The notes beneath the pieces are model-generated. The model did no database searches. It saw only the letters and a program-made list of their open reading frames with translations, and was not told the DNA's origin. Both the position numbers and the translations under genes were made by a program. Below are positions 7,726 through 15,929 of a stretch of 50,516 nt of DNA, in pieces; position 1 is the first letter of the stretch, and every line of letters begins with the position of its first letter. This DNA is from CAYQMF01 sp964418595 (GTDB taxonomy: Bacteria > Planctomycetota > UBA1135 > UBA2386), in assembly GCA_964418595.1 (NCBI GenBank), contig CAYQMF010000039.1, forward strand, positions 1 to 50,516. The letters run 5' to 3'.

Positions 7726-8760
7726 TCAGTCGATCCAGCCGCCTCCCAGCACCAGGTCGCCGCGGTAGAACACCGCGGCCTGGCCGGGGGTGACGGCCTC
7801 CACCGGCTGGGCGAACTCGATGCGGACCTCCGCGTCGCCCCCGGGAAGGAGGCGCGCCGGGACGGCGGCGGCGCGGGCGCGCACCTTGACCTCCGCCGCG
7901 CAGCCGGCGGCGCCCGGCGGATCGACCAGCCAGTTGACCCCCCGCGCAACCGCAACCGTCGACGCCAGGGCGTCCCGGGGTCCGAGCTGGACGTCGCCAG
8001 TGTCCGGGTCGATCCGCAGCACGAACCACGGCTCCCCCATGGCGGGCAGACCGCGCCGCTGGCCGACCGTGAACAGCCCCACCCCCCCGTGCTCGCCCAA
8101 CTCGCGCCCGGCGCGATCGACGAACCGCCCGGGGCGACCCGTCGCCTGCCGGGCCCGCACGACGTCGCGGTAGTCGCCGCTGGGCACGAAGCAGATCTCC
8201 ATCGACTCCGGCTTCTCGGCGGTCACGAGCCCCGCCGCGCGGGCGCGCGCGCGCACCTCCGGCTTGGTCATGCCCCCGAGGGGAAACAGGACCCGCGGCA
8301 GGGCGGCGCGCGCGATCCCGAACAGGTAGTAGCTCTGGTCCTTCGCGGCGTCGACGGCGGCGCGCAGTTCGCCATCGACGACGCGCGCGTAGTGACCCGT
8401 GGCGACAGCCTCCGCGCCCAGTCCACCGGCGATCTCGAGGAGGTGGCCGAACTTGAGGCGCTGGTTGCAGAGCACGCACGGGTTCGGCGTGCGACCGCGG
8501 GCGTACTCGGCCGTGAAGTGGGCGATGATCGCGTCGAACTCGGCCCCGTAGTCGAGGGCGTAGAACGCGACGCCGATGCGGTCGGCGACGCGCGCGGCGT
8601 CGGCCGCGTCCGAGGCCGAGCAACACGACTTGTGCTGCGCGGCGGTGCCGGACACGCCGTTGCGCATGAACACGCCGACCACCTCGTGGCCCTGCTCCTT
8701 GAGCAGGAGGGCGGCGACGCTGCTGTCGACGCCGCCGGAGATCGCCGTGAGAACGCGCAT
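7726..8760 (-). CDS. mnmA: tRNA-specific 2-thiouridylase MnmA
   Basis: A 344-residue PP-loop ATPase that thiolates U34 of the Glu, Gln and Lys tRNAs; a tRNA-Glu(UUC) substrate is encoded in this window. SGGVDSS near the N-terminus is the PP-loop that binds ATP. NPCVLCN holds the first catalytic cysteine, and ICFVPSGDYRDV holds the second. The C-terminal beta-barrel contains ATGRPGRFVDRAGRELGEHGG and the VGQRRGL motif. The ATG at 8760 is preferred over a GTG three codons upstream because it aligns with the family start (MRVLTAISGG). Sulfur would come from a cysteine desulfurase or relay not seen here. Confidence 0.97.
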   Translation of the reverse strand: MRVLTAISGGVDSSVAALLLKEQGHEVVGVFMRNGVSGTAAQHKSCCSASDAADAARVADRIGVAFYALDYGAEFDAIIAHFTAEYARGRTPNPCVLCNQRLKFGHLLEIAGGLGAEAVATGHYARVVDGELRAAVDAAKDQSYYLFGIARAALPRVLFPLGGMTKPEVRARARAAGLVTAEKPESMEICFVPSGDYRDVVRARQATGRPGRFVDRAGRELGEHGGVGLFTVGQRRGLPAMGEPWFVLRIDPDTGDVQLGPRDALASTVAVARGVNWLVDPPGAAGCAAEVKVRARAAAVPARLLPGGDAEVRIEFAQPVEAVTPGQAAVFYRGDLVLGGGWID

Positions 8761-8940
8761 GGTGGCCACCGAGGTGTAGCCCGGCTCCTGTCACCGCGGA
8801 AGCCTTCGTGGCCACCGGGGGACAGAAAGGAGCGCAGCCACACATGCCAACGATCCCAGCACCGTCGATCCCGTCGCCCGTCGCCCGCAGATTCGCGCCC
8901 CGACAGCCGATTCCTCGGCGGAGCACGACCAAGGTCGCCC

Positions 8941-8946
8941 TATCAT
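8941..8946 (+). promoter_or_regulatory. Possible -10 element upstream of yajC
   Basis: TATCAT stands out in a very GC-rich 216 bp divergent spacer (8761-8976) between mnmA and yajC and lies 30 bp before the yajC ATG. No convincing -35 hexamer is visible at the expected distance, so the call is tentative. The rest of the spacer shows no other feature I can support. Confidence 0.3.
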
Positions 8947-8976
8947 CCGACGCCCTTTTCGAACCCCCTTCCGATC

Positions 8977-9450
8977 ATGGGCCTCGCCTACCCGCTGCAG
9001 TTCCGTGCCGACGCCTTCCAGGACGTCGGCTCCCAAGACACCTCCATCCGCGGTCGCGGCACGACCCAGGGCGACGCCACCGCCGCCCCGCCCCCGCCCA
9101 CGACGACCACCACGGGCACGCAGCAACCGGCTCCCACCGGCCAGCCCGGGACACCGTGCGGCACGCAGCAGATCCTGATGATGGTCGGGATGATCGCGAT
9201 CTTCTACTTCCTGCTGATCCGCCCGCAGCAGAAGCAGGAGAAGGCCCGCCGCGCGCTCATCGCGGCCCTCAAGAAGGGCGATCGCGTGGTGACCAGCAGC
9301 GGCCTGCACGGCGTCGTCGCCGGCATCGCCGACGACACGGTCCAGCTCCGCGTGGACAGCGACGGTCAGCTCAAGCTCATCTTCGATCGCAGCGCGATCG
9401 CGCGGGTGGTGAGCAATGACCAGAAGGCCGGGGAGGTCGCCAAGGCCTGA
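8977..9450 (+). CDS. yajC: Preprotein translocase subunit YajC
   Basis: A 157-residue protein, longer than typical YajC (about 100-110 residues) because of a Pro/Thr-rich N-terminal extension of some 60 residues (GDATAAPPPPTTTTTGTQQP). The core follows: one membrane helix (ILMMVGMIAIFYFLLIRPQQ) and then QKQEKARRALIAALKKGDRVVTSSGLHGVV, the family signature. It is an accessory of the SecDF complex in the inner membrane. The ATG at 8977 gives the extension; a later start is possible but has no clear RBS. The 3' end overlaps the YraN-type gene by 35 bp, suggesting coupling. Confidence 0.93.
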   Translation: MGLAYPLQFRADAFQDVGSQDTSIRGRGTTQGDATAAPPPPTTTTTGTQQPAPTGQPGTPCGTQQILMMVGMIAIFYFLLIRPQQKQEKARRALIAALKKGDRVVTSSGLHGVVAGIADDTVQLRVDSDGQLKLIFDRSAIARVVSNDQKAGEVAKA

Positions 9451-9811
9451 CCGTGACGCGCGGCACGCTCTCGGACGCGCCGGCGAAGCCGCCGTCGCCG
9501 CGAAGTACGAGGCGGAGGGGTTCGTGGTCGTGGCCTGCAACCTGGCGACGCGCGCCGGCGAGATCGACCTCTTGGTCCGCCGTGGCCGGTTGCTCTGCGC
9601 CGTCGAGGTCAAGACCAGCCGTGCTCACCCCGCTCCCGAACGCCTCGTCGGACCTGCCGAACTCGCCCGTCGGGAGGCCGCCCTTCGCGCGGTCGCACCG
9701 GCGTTCGGACCGCGTCGCGGCAGGATCCTGCGCGTCGACGTGGCCGCGGTGCGCTGGTCCGATGCTGGCCCGCCAGAGGTCGTCGTGCTGCACGGTGAGC
9801 CGCTGCCCTGA
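9416..9811 (+). CDS. YraN/UPF0102 family nuclease-like protein
   Basis: A 131-residue protein of the restriction-endonuclease-like UPF0102 family. GRAGEAAVAAKYEAEGFVVV, then NLATRAGEIDLLVRRG, and then CAVEVKTSRA give the E...D...ExK arrangement of a PD-(D/E)XK fold, with Glu and Asp around residues 48-50 and the VEVK strand near residue 64. The family is widespread and often sits near rnhB or rRNA-processing genes; its function is not settled. It starts inside the 3' end of yajC in another frame and ends 81 bp before the sugar transferase gene. Confidence 0.88.
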   Translation: MTRRPGRSPRPDRDARHALGRAGEAAVAAKYEAEGFVVVACNLATRAGEIDLLVRRGRLLCAVEVKTSRAHPAPERLVGPAELARREAALRAVAPAFGPRRGRILRVDVAAVRWSDAGPPEVVVLHGEPLP

Positions 9812-9892
9812 CGCGCACCGGGTCCGCCCGACGAGCCGGTTCCCGCTGCCTCCCCTTCACCGCCGATAGAGAAGGGCCTCCCGCCCAGGTTC

Positions 9893-11308
9893 ATGGCCAC
9901 CCTCGCCCAGCAGATCATCCCGAAGCGCAAGCTGCTGCTGATCGCCTCGGAGACGCTGATCCTCGGCCTCGTCCTGTTCGCGGGCACGTCGCTGCCGCCG
10001 CTCGGCATGCTCGACCTCGCGACGATCGAGTACCCCTCGCTGTCGCGCCTCGTCCTGTCCTGCCTCACCATCGCGGTGCTCTGCCAGGCGTCGCTCTCGT
10101 ACAACGACCTGTACGACTGGAACCTGTCGCAGAACCGGGCCGAGCTGCCCAACCGCCTGCTGCACTCGTGCGGCTACGCCCTGGTGATGATCGCGGTGCT
10201 GGTGTTCCTGGCGCCGGCGCTGTTCCACTTCCCCGGCCTCAGCAGCCAGACCTGGCAGCTCGTGGTCGTGGTGCTGCTCGGGTTCCTGGTCATCTGGGGA
10301 TGGCGCTTCGCGTTCCACAGCTTCTTCTACAAGTGGAACTTCGGCGAACGCGTCGCGGTGCTCGGCCAGGGCCCCGCGGTCACCGAGATGGTGGCGCTGC
10401 TCAAGGCGCATCCGGTGTCGGGGTTCGAGGTCATCGGCGTCGTGGCGACGAGCGACGACGAACTCGACCATGGCGCGGTCCGCCTCGGCGCCCAGGAAGA
10501 CCTCGTCGAGATCGTCACCACGAACCGCATCGCCCGCATCGTGGTGGCGCTGAGCGACCGACGCGGCAAGCTCCCCGTCGACGAGCTGCTCGCCTGTCGC
10601 CTCGCCGGCGTGAAGATCGAGGAGAAGGAACTCATGTACGAGCGCATCCACGGCAAGATCGCGCTCGAGAGCCTGCGGCCTTCGTACCTGATCTTCGGCG
10701 CCGGCTTCTCGCAGCCGCCGGTCGCGGTCGCGGTCAAGCGCTGTGTCGACATCCTCGTGTCGTTGGTCGGCCTCGTCCTGGCGTCGCCGATCATCGTCCT
10801 CACCGTCGTCCTCATCCGCCTCGACAGCCGCGGCCCGATCTTCTTCCGCCAGCCGCGCTCCGGGCAGGGCGGCGTGCCCTTCAAGGTGCTCAAGTTCCGC
10901 ACCATGCGCGCCGACGCCGAGTCGGGCACCGGCCCCGTGTGGGCCAAGGCCAACGACGATCGCGTCACGCGCATCGGCCGGATCCTGCGCGTCACGCGCA
11001 TCGACGAGATCCCGCAGATGCTCAACGTGCTGGCCGGGCAGATGTCGTTCGTCGGCCCGCGGCCGGAGCGCCCGTTCTTCGTCGAAGAGCTGTCGCGCCT
11101 CGTCGAGTTCTACCCGCTGCGCCTCACCGTCAAGCCCGGCCTCACCGGCTGGGCGCAAGTGCGCTACCCGTACGGGGCGTCCGTCGAGGACGCGAAGGAA
11201 AAGCTGCGCTACGACCTGTACTACATCAAGAACATGAGCCAGCTCTTCGACCTCAACATCATCCTCCGCACGGTCGGAGTCATCCTCTTCGGCAAGGGCG
11301 CACGATGA
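9893..11308 (+). CDS. Exopolysaccharide polyprenyl-phosphate sugar transferase (EpsB/WbaP type)
   Basis: A 471-residue membrane enzyme that moves a sugar-1-phosphate to undecaprenyl phosphate to start polysaccharide repeat units. Four N-terminal membrane helices (about residues 14-30, 50-70, 88-108 and 117-138) precede a Rossmann-like domain (RVAVLGQGPAVTEMVALL). A further membrane segment (CVDILVSLVGLVLASPIIV) leads to the catalytic bacterial sugar transferase domain with IFFRQPRSGQGG, FKVLKFRTM, RITRIDEIPQ-like VTRIDEIPQMLNVLAG, and VGPRPERPFF. The 3' end overlaps serA by ATGA. Placement at the head of a serine operon is odd, because no other glycan genes follow. Confidence 0.93.
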   Translation: MATLAQQIIPKRKLLLIASETLILGLVLFAGTSLPPLGMLDLATIEYPSLSRLVLSCLTIAVLCQASLSYNDLYDWNLSQNRAELPNRLLHSCGYALVMIAVLVFLAPALFHFPGLSSQTWQLVVVVLLGFLVIWGWRFAFHSFFYKWNFGERVAVLGQGPAVTEMVALLKAHPVSGFEVIGVVATSDDELDHGAVRLGAQEDLVEIVTTNRIARIVVALSDRRGKLPVDELLACRLAGVKIEEKELMYERIHGKIALESLRPSYLIFGAGFSQPPVAVAVKRCVDILVSLVGLVLASPIIVLTVVLIRLDSRGPIFFRQPRSGQGGVPFKVLKFRTMRADAESGTGPVWAKANDDRVTRIGRILRVTRIDEIPQMLNVLAGQMSFVGPRPERPFFVEELSRLVEFYPLRLTVKPGLTGWAQVRYPYGASVEDAKEKLRYDLYYIKNMSQLFDLNIILRTVGVILFGKGAR

Positions 11309-12891
11309 AGCCCGAGTTCCAGATCCTCGTCGCCGACGACCTCAGCCAGGCCGGCATCGACTGCCTGCGCAAGGCCGGCGTGGTCACCGTCAGGACCGGC
11401 CTCAAGGAGGACGAGCTGCGCGACCTGCTGCCCGCGTACCACGCGCTCGTCGTGCGGTCGTCGACCCGGGTCACCGCTCGCGTGCTCGAGAAGGCGAACA
11501 ACCTCGCCGTCATCGGCCGCGCCGGGATCGGCGTCGACAACATCGACGTGCCGGCGGCCACGGAGCGGGGCATCGTGGTGATGAACACGCCGGACGCCGG
11601 CGCGATCACCACGGCGGAACACGCCCTGGCGCTGCTGTTCAGCGTGGCGCGCAACATCCCCGCCGCCGACGCCGCGCTGAAGGCCGGGCGCTGGGACAAG
11701 AGCAAGTTCACCGGCGTCGAGCTGCGCGGCAAGGTCCTGCTCGTGCTCGGGCTCGGCAAGATCGGCCGGGTCGTCGCCGACCGCGCCGTGGGCCTGGCGA
11801 TGGAGGTGATCGCCCACGACCCCTACGTCGCCGAGAGCGGCGCGCCCAAGGGTGTCCGCATGGTCGACCTCGACGAGGGCCTTCGTCTGGCCGACTTCGT
11901 GACCGTGCACGTGCCGCTCCTCGACAGCACGCGCAACCTCGTGAACGCCGAACGCCTCGCGCTGCTGAAGCCGAGCGCGCGCCTCGTGCACGCCGCGCGC
12001 GGCGGGATCGTCGACGAGACCGCGCTGTGCGACGCCCTCGACGCGGGCAGACTCGCCGGCGCGGCGCTCGACGTGTTCACGGTCGAACCGCTGCCCGCGG
12101 AGCATCGCCTGCGCAGCACGAAGAACCTCATCCTCACGCCGCACCTCGGCGCCAGCACGGTGGAGGCGCGCGAGAACGTGTCCATCGACGTCGCCGAGCA
12201 GGTGGTCACCTGCCTGCAGCGCGGCATCGCGCTCAACGGCGTGAACGTGCCGCCGATCGCGCCCGGCGAGGCGCGGCTGGTAGGCCCGTTCCTCGATCTG
12301 GCGCACGACCTCGCGGCGTTCCTCGCCCAGACGTTTCAGGGCGCACTCGAGAGCATCCGCATCACCCTGCAAGGTGCGCTGCCGGAGCGCACCAGCCTGC
12401 CGATCCTGGTGGCGGCCCTCACCGGGGCGCTCGCCCGCCGGACCGAGTCGCCGGTGACGCCCGTGAACGCGCGCCGGCTCGCGGACCAGCTCGGCGTGCG
12501 CACCCACGTCGAGGCGTCGTCGATGAAGCGCGACTTCATGAGCCTCATCCGGGTCGAGATGCTGATCGGCGGCGAGCGCCACCACGTCTCCGGCACGGTG
12601 CTGGGCAATCGCCACGGCCGCATGGTGGAACTCGACGACTTCCTGCTCGACGCCATTCCGGAAGGCCCGTTGCTGGTCACGTTCCACGGCGATCGCCCGG
12701 GGGTGCTCGGTGCCGTCGGGACCATCCTCGGTCAGGCCAACGTGAACATCTCGCGCCTGCAGCTCGGCACCGCCGAGCGCGGCGCGGAGCGCGCGATCGG
12801 GATCTGGAACCTCGACCGCGCGCCCACGGCAGAGGTGCTCGCCAAGGTGCGCGCCGTCGGCGCGATGCAGCGCGCGTGTCTCGTCCTGTGA
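11305..12891 (+). CDS. serA: D-3-phosphoglycerate dehydrogenase (long form)
   Basis: A 528-residue enzyme that oxidises 3-phosphoglycerate with NAD, the first step of serine synthesis. The nucleotide-binding motif is LLVLGLGKIGRVVADRA (about residue 145). NAARGG-like HAARGGIVDETAL holds the catalytic Arg region, and LTPHLGAST has the catalytic His. After residue 310 there is the allosteric substrate-binding region and, from about 455, a C-terminal ACT domain (LVTFHGDRPGVLGAVGTILGQANVNIS), the usual serine-feedback site. The start overlaps the upstream stop (ATGA) and the end overlaps the SerB-like gene (GTGA), so it is a tight operon. Confidence 0.97.
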   Translation: MKPEFQILVADDLSQAGIDCLRKAGVVTVRTGLKEDELRDLLPAYHALVVRSSTRVTARVLEKANNLAVIGRAGIGVDNIDVPAATERGIVVMNTPDAGAITTAEHALALLFSVARNIPAADAALKAGRWDKSKFTGVELRGKVLLVLGLGKIGRVVADRAVGLAMEVIAHDPYVAESGAPKGVRMVDLDEGLRLADFVTVHVPLLDSTRNLVNAERLALLKPSARLVHAARGGIVDETALCDALDAGRLAGAALDVFTVEPLPAEHRLRSTKNLILTPHLGASTVEARENVSIDVAEQVVTCLQRGIALNGVNVPPIAPGEARLVGPFLDLAHDLAAFLAQTFQGALESIRITLQGALPERTSLPILVAALTGALARRTESPVTPVNARRLADQLGVRTHVEASSMKRDFMSLIRVEMLIGGERHHVSGTVLGNRHGRMVELDDFLLDAIPEGPLLVTFHGDRPGVLGAVGTILGQANVNISRLQLGTAERGAERAIGIWNLDRAPTAEVLAKVRAVGAMQRACLVL

Positions 12892-13574
12892 GCGACGGCT
12901 TCGCGTCGGTGTGGTTCGACTGCGACTCCACGCTGACCGCGATCGAGGGCATCGACGAACTCGCCGCCGCGTTCCGGCCGCACGTGGCGGCCCGCGTCGC
13001 GGCGCTCACCGCGCGCGCGATGGACGGCTCGGTGAGCATCGAGCGGGTCTATGCCGAGCGGCTCTCGCTCATCGCGCCGACGCGCGATGAGCTGGCGGCG
13101 ATCGGTGCCCGCTACGTCGCTGCCATCGTGCCCGGCGCGACGGAGGTCGTGCGCACGCTGCGCGCGCTCGGCAAGACGGTGGGCGTCGTGTCCGGCGGTC
13201 TCCTGCCGCCGGTGCTCGCCCTCGCCGAGCACCTCGGCGTCGCCGCCGAGCACGTGCATGCCGTGCCGATCCGCTTCGACGCAGAGGGACGCTACGCCGG
13301 CATCGCCGCCGACAGCCCGCTGTGCCGCGCTGGCGGCAAGCGTGAGCTGATGGCGCGGCTCCCAGCGGCGCACTGCCCGGCCGCGTTCGTGGGCGACGGC
13401 AACACGGACCTCGACACGCAGGGGACGGTCGCGCGCTTCATCGGCTTCGGCGGCGTGGTGCGACGCCCACGGGTGGCCGACGCGGCCGAGGTGTTCGTCG
13501 ACGGGCCCGACCTCCGCGACGTGCTGGCCGCCGTGTTGACACCGGCGGAGCGCAGCCGGCAAGCGCGATCCTGA
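12888..13574 (+). CDS. Phosphoserine phosphatase-like HAD hydrolase
   Basis: A 228-residue HAD-superfamily protein beginning with GTG inside the serA stop codon. Motif I is VWFDCDSTLTAIEG (D-x-D-S-T, with the nucleophile Asp). Motif II is VVSGGLLPPVLALAEHLG. Motif IV is VGDGNTDLDT. This is the SerB order and size. Its place directly after serA, and before an aminotransferase, supports conversion of phosphoserine to serine. The symbol serB is likely but not proven, because related HAD enzymes hydrolyse other phosphates. A small four-helix cap lies at about residues 20-75. Confidence 0.9.
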   Translation: MSDGFASVWFDCDSTLTAIEGIDELAAAFRPHVAARVAALTARAMDGSVSIERVYAERLSLIAPTRDELAAIGARYVAAIVPGATEVVRTLRALGKTVGVVSGGLLPPVLALAEHLGVAAEHVHAVPIRFDAEGRYAGIAADSPLCRAGGKRELMARLPAAHCPAAFVGDGNTDLDTQGTVARFIGFGGVVRRPRVADAAEVFVDGPDLRDVLAAVLTPAERSRQARS

Positions 13575-13599
13575 GCGCGAGAACGGCCGGCGACGCGGG

Positions 13600-13605
13600 T
13601 ATGTT
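13600..13605 (+). promoter_or_regulatory. Possible -10 element just before the aminotransferase start
   Basis: TATGTT lies 9 bp upstream of the GTG at 13615, in a 40 bp gap between the phosphatase stop and the aminotransferase. If it is a promoter, the transcript would be nearly leaderless, and no Shine-Dalgarno sequence is visible before this GTG. A similar arrangement (TACGCT then GTG) is seen before recQ at about 40946. Confidence 0.3.
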
Positions 13606-13614
13606 CGCGCGCGC

Positions 13615-14691
13615 GTGAGCAAGCCAGCCGACAACCATCCCTTCCTCTTCATCCCCGGCCCGGTCGAGGTCGAACCGGAGCTGCGCGAGATCATGGCGAT
13701 GCCCCTGATCGGCCACCGCAGCAAGGCCTTCCTCGCCGAGACCACGGCCCTGCTGCCCAAGCTGCAGGCGCTGTTCCAGACGCGCGCGCACGCGCTCTTC
13801 GAGAACGCTCCCGCCACCGCACTGATGGAGGCGGCGATCCGCAACCTCGTGGGCGAGCGCATCCTTCACCTCGCCAACGGCGCGTTCAGCGAGCGGTGGG
13901 CGAAGATCAGCGCGTCGTGCGGCCGGGCACCCGACGTGCTCGGCGTCGAGTGGGGTGACGCGGTCTCGCCACAGATGCTCGACGACAAGCTCGCCGGCGC
14001 GGGTCGCTACGAGGCCGTCGCCATCACCCACTGCGAGACCTCCACCGGCGTGTTGAGCCCACTGCGCGAGCTGATCGCCGTCGTGCACCGGCGGCAGCCC
14101 GACGCGCTGATCCTCGTCGACGTGGTCACGAGCCTCGCCGGCGCCGAGTTCCGCTTCGACGACTGGGGCATCGACTGCGCGTTCGCCGGCACGCAGAAGT
14201 GTCTCGCCCTGCCGCCCGGCCTCGTCGTGTACGCGGTGTCGGAGCGGGCGATGGCGCGCGCGAAGGCCATGCCCGGCCGCGGCTGGCTGCTCGACTTCGT
14301 GCGCGCGCAGGAGGGCCTCGCCAAGGCGGAGACGGTGGCGACGCCGTGCGTGCCGCTGGTCTTCGCGCTCAGCCGGCAGCTCGACCGCATCGCGGCCGAG
14401 ACCCTCGAGGGGCGCTGGGCGCGGCATCGCCACATGCAGGACGTCACCATGGCGTGGTGCCGCGAGCACGGGTTCGAGCCGTTCGTGGCGGAGGCGCTCC
14501 GGTCGCCGACGGTGAGCACGATCCGCGCCTCCGGCCGCACGGTCCAAGACCTCATCGCCAAGGGCAAGGCCGCGGGATTCACGCTCGGCAACGGCTACGG
14601 CAAGCTCAAGGACCTCACCTTCCGCGTCGGCCACATGGGCGACCATCCGGTCGCGCGCGTGCAGGCGCTGCTCGCCGCCCTCGCCCCCTGA
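13615..14691 (+). CDS. Class V aminotransferase, probable phosphoserine aminotransferase role
   Basis: A 358-residue PLP enzyme of the alanine-glyoxylate/serine-pyruvate aminotransferase type. FIPGPVEVEPELREIMAMPLIGHRS is the family N-terminus. THCETSTGVLSPL and LVDVVTSLAGAEF carry cofactor-binding residues, including the Asp that pairs with the pyridine nitrogen. FAGTQKCLALPPG holds the Schiff-base lysine. In several phyla this subfamily replaces SerC. Lying directly after serA and the SerB-like gene, it probably makes phosphoserine from 3-phosphohydroxypyruvate (inference). Glyoxylate transamination is the main alternative. GTG start, 5 bp before xerC. Confidence 0.88.
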   Translation: MSKPADNHPFLFIPGPVEVEPELREIMAMPLIGHRSKAFLAETTALLPKLQALFQTRAHALFENAPATALMEAAIRNLVGERILHLANGAFSERWAKISASCGRAPDVLGVEWGDAVSPQMLDDKLAGAGRYEAVAITHCETSTGVLSPLRELIAVVHRRQPDALILVDVVTSLAGAEFRFDDWGIDCAFAGTQKCLALPPGLVVYAVSERAMARAKAMPGRGWLLDFVRAQEGLAKAETVATPCVPLVFALSRQLDRIAAETLEGRWARHRHMQDVTMAWCREHGFEPFVAEALRSPTVSTIRASGRTVQDLIAKGKAAGFTLGNGYGKLKDLTFRVGHMGDHPVARVQALLAALAP

Positions 14692-14695
14692 CCCG

Positions 14696-15604
14696 ATGGC
14701 GTTGGCACCCCTCGCCGCCGAACTCGGAGCCTTCCTCCGGCATCTCGCGCAGGTGCGCGACATGTCGCCGAACACGGTGCGCGCCTACGGCACCGACCTG
14801 CGTGCCTTCCTGCAGTGGAAGGGCGACGCCGCCCTCGATCGCCTGACGCTGCGCCGCTACCTCGCCAGCCTGCACAAGGAGGGCCGGAAGGCGACCACCG
14901 TGCAGCGCAAGCTGTCGAGCCTGCGCGCGTTCCTGCGCTTCCTGCGCGATCGTGGCGTCGTGCGCAAGGACCCCGCCCGCCTCATCCGCGGCCCGAAGGT
15001 CCCAAGCCGACTGCCACGCTTCCTCACCGTGCCACAGGTCGACGCGCTCCTGTCGCTGCCCTTCGCCGCCGACTTTTGGGGCACGCGCGACCGCGCCATC
15101 CTCGAGTTCCTCTACTCGACCGGATGCCGTGTCTCCGAGGTGGCGGGCCTCGCCCTGCGGCAGGTCGACGTGGAGGAAGGCAGCGTGCGCGTGCTCGGCA
15201 AGGGGCGCAAGGAGCGCCTCGCCATGCTCGGCAAGCCCGCGCTGCGGGCGCTGGCCGCGCACCTGCCGCACCGCGCCAGCACGCTGCGCGACAACCACTC
15301 GAGCACGGGCGTCCTCTTCGTCAACCAGCGCGGCCGCCCGCTCTCCTCGCGCTGGATGTTCGAGACCGTGCGCCGCCGCGCCCGCGACGCCGGCATCCCG
15401 TTCCGCCTCTCACCGCACGGCCTGCGCCACTCGTTCGCCACGCATCTGCTGGACCGCGGCGCCGACCTGCGCAGCGTGCAGGAGATGCTCGGCCACGAGC
15501 GGTTGGCGACCACGCAGGTCTACACGCACGTATCGATGGCGCGGTTGCGGGCCGTCTACGAGAAGGCGCATCCGCACGGGGAGGGCGGGGCGCAGGGCGA
15601 CTGA
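14696..15604 (+). CDS. xerC: Tyrosine recombinase XerC/XerD
   Basis: A 302-residue site-specific recombinase of normal Xer length. The N-terminal SAM-like DNA-binding domain (LRHLAQVRDMSPNTVRAYGTD) is followed from about residue 105 by the catalytic domain with all key residues: Arg in STGCRVSEVAGL, Lys in GKGRKERL, HGLRHSFATH (His-x-x-Arg), GHERLATT (His), and the nucleophile Tyr in QVYTHVS. It resolves chromosome dimers at dif together with a partner. The short length and the lack of phage or integron genes nearby argue for the housekeeping enzyme. I cannot separate XerC from XerD by eye. Starts 5 bp after the aminotransferase. Confidence 0.92.
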   Translation: MALAPLAAELGAFLRHLAQVRDMSPNTVRAYGTDLRAFLQWKGDAALDRLTLRRYLASLHKEGRKATTVQRKLSSLRAFLRFLRDRGVVRKDPARLIRGPKVPSRLPRFLTVPQVDALLSLPFAADFWGTRDRAILEFLYSTGCRVSEVAGLALRQVDVEEGSVRVLGKGRKERLAMLGKPALRALAAHLPHRASTLRDNHSSTGVLFVNQRGRPLSSRWMFETVRRRARDAGIPFRLSPHGLRHSFATHLLDRGADLRSVQEMLGHERLATTQVYTHVSMARLRAVYEKAHPHGEGGAQGD

Positions 15605-15929
15605 CCGGCGATGGCGCTGGACGCGGCGTGTCCGTGCCAACCGGGCTGCGACTCGCGCGCCACCATCGCCAGGTCGCGACGGCCGCCGCTCACGAGCCAG
15701 CCAGAGAACGAGGGAAGCACAGAAGGAGAGGGAAGTAGGGAACCAGAAGCAGAAAGAAGGCAGAAGGGCTCGCCAACGCACCCTCCCCCCTTCCCTCCCC
15801 GGGGGGAGATCGTCACAGATGTCCTCGCGTGACGAAGTGGCTACTCCTCGCGGCCCAATCCGGCCACGACGCCGACTGAACGAGGCCCCGCACCCCGCAA
15901 AGTGCATCCGGCGCGACACGTCCGAGATC
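15605..15929. other. Intergenic spacer between convergent xerC and FG-GAP genes
   Basis: A 325 bp non-coding stretch. It contains one copy of a 37 bp inverted repeat (15712-15748), a run of purine-rich sequence around 15700-15775, and a pyrimidine tract ending in a CTCCCC/GGGGAG palindrome near 15795-15808. I see no gene, no tRNA and no convincing U-tailed terminator. Confidence 0.6.
15712..15748 (+). repeat. 37 bp inverted repeat, left copy
   Basis: The reverse complement of 17714-17750. The 29 bases at 15720-15748 match exactly, and the remaining 8 differ at two positions. The core is GAAGGAGAGGGAAGTAGGG. The pair brackets the FG-GAP gene at about 2 kb separation. Confidence 0.85.

Noticed and set aside
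9416..9450. Possible frameshift between yajC and the YraN-type gene
   Set aside because: The 35 bp overlap is in different frames and both proteins are complete with family-typical ends.
14696..15604. Integrase of a mobile island
   Set aside because: The protein has housekeeping Xer length and sits tightly in a serine-gene operon. The nearest tRNA (19689-19766) is not next to it and shows no attachment-site duplication that I can see.
15795..15808. Rho-independent terminator after xerC
   Set aside because: The CTCCCC/GGGGAG palindrome has almost no loop and no U-tract follows; it is also about 190 bp past the stop.
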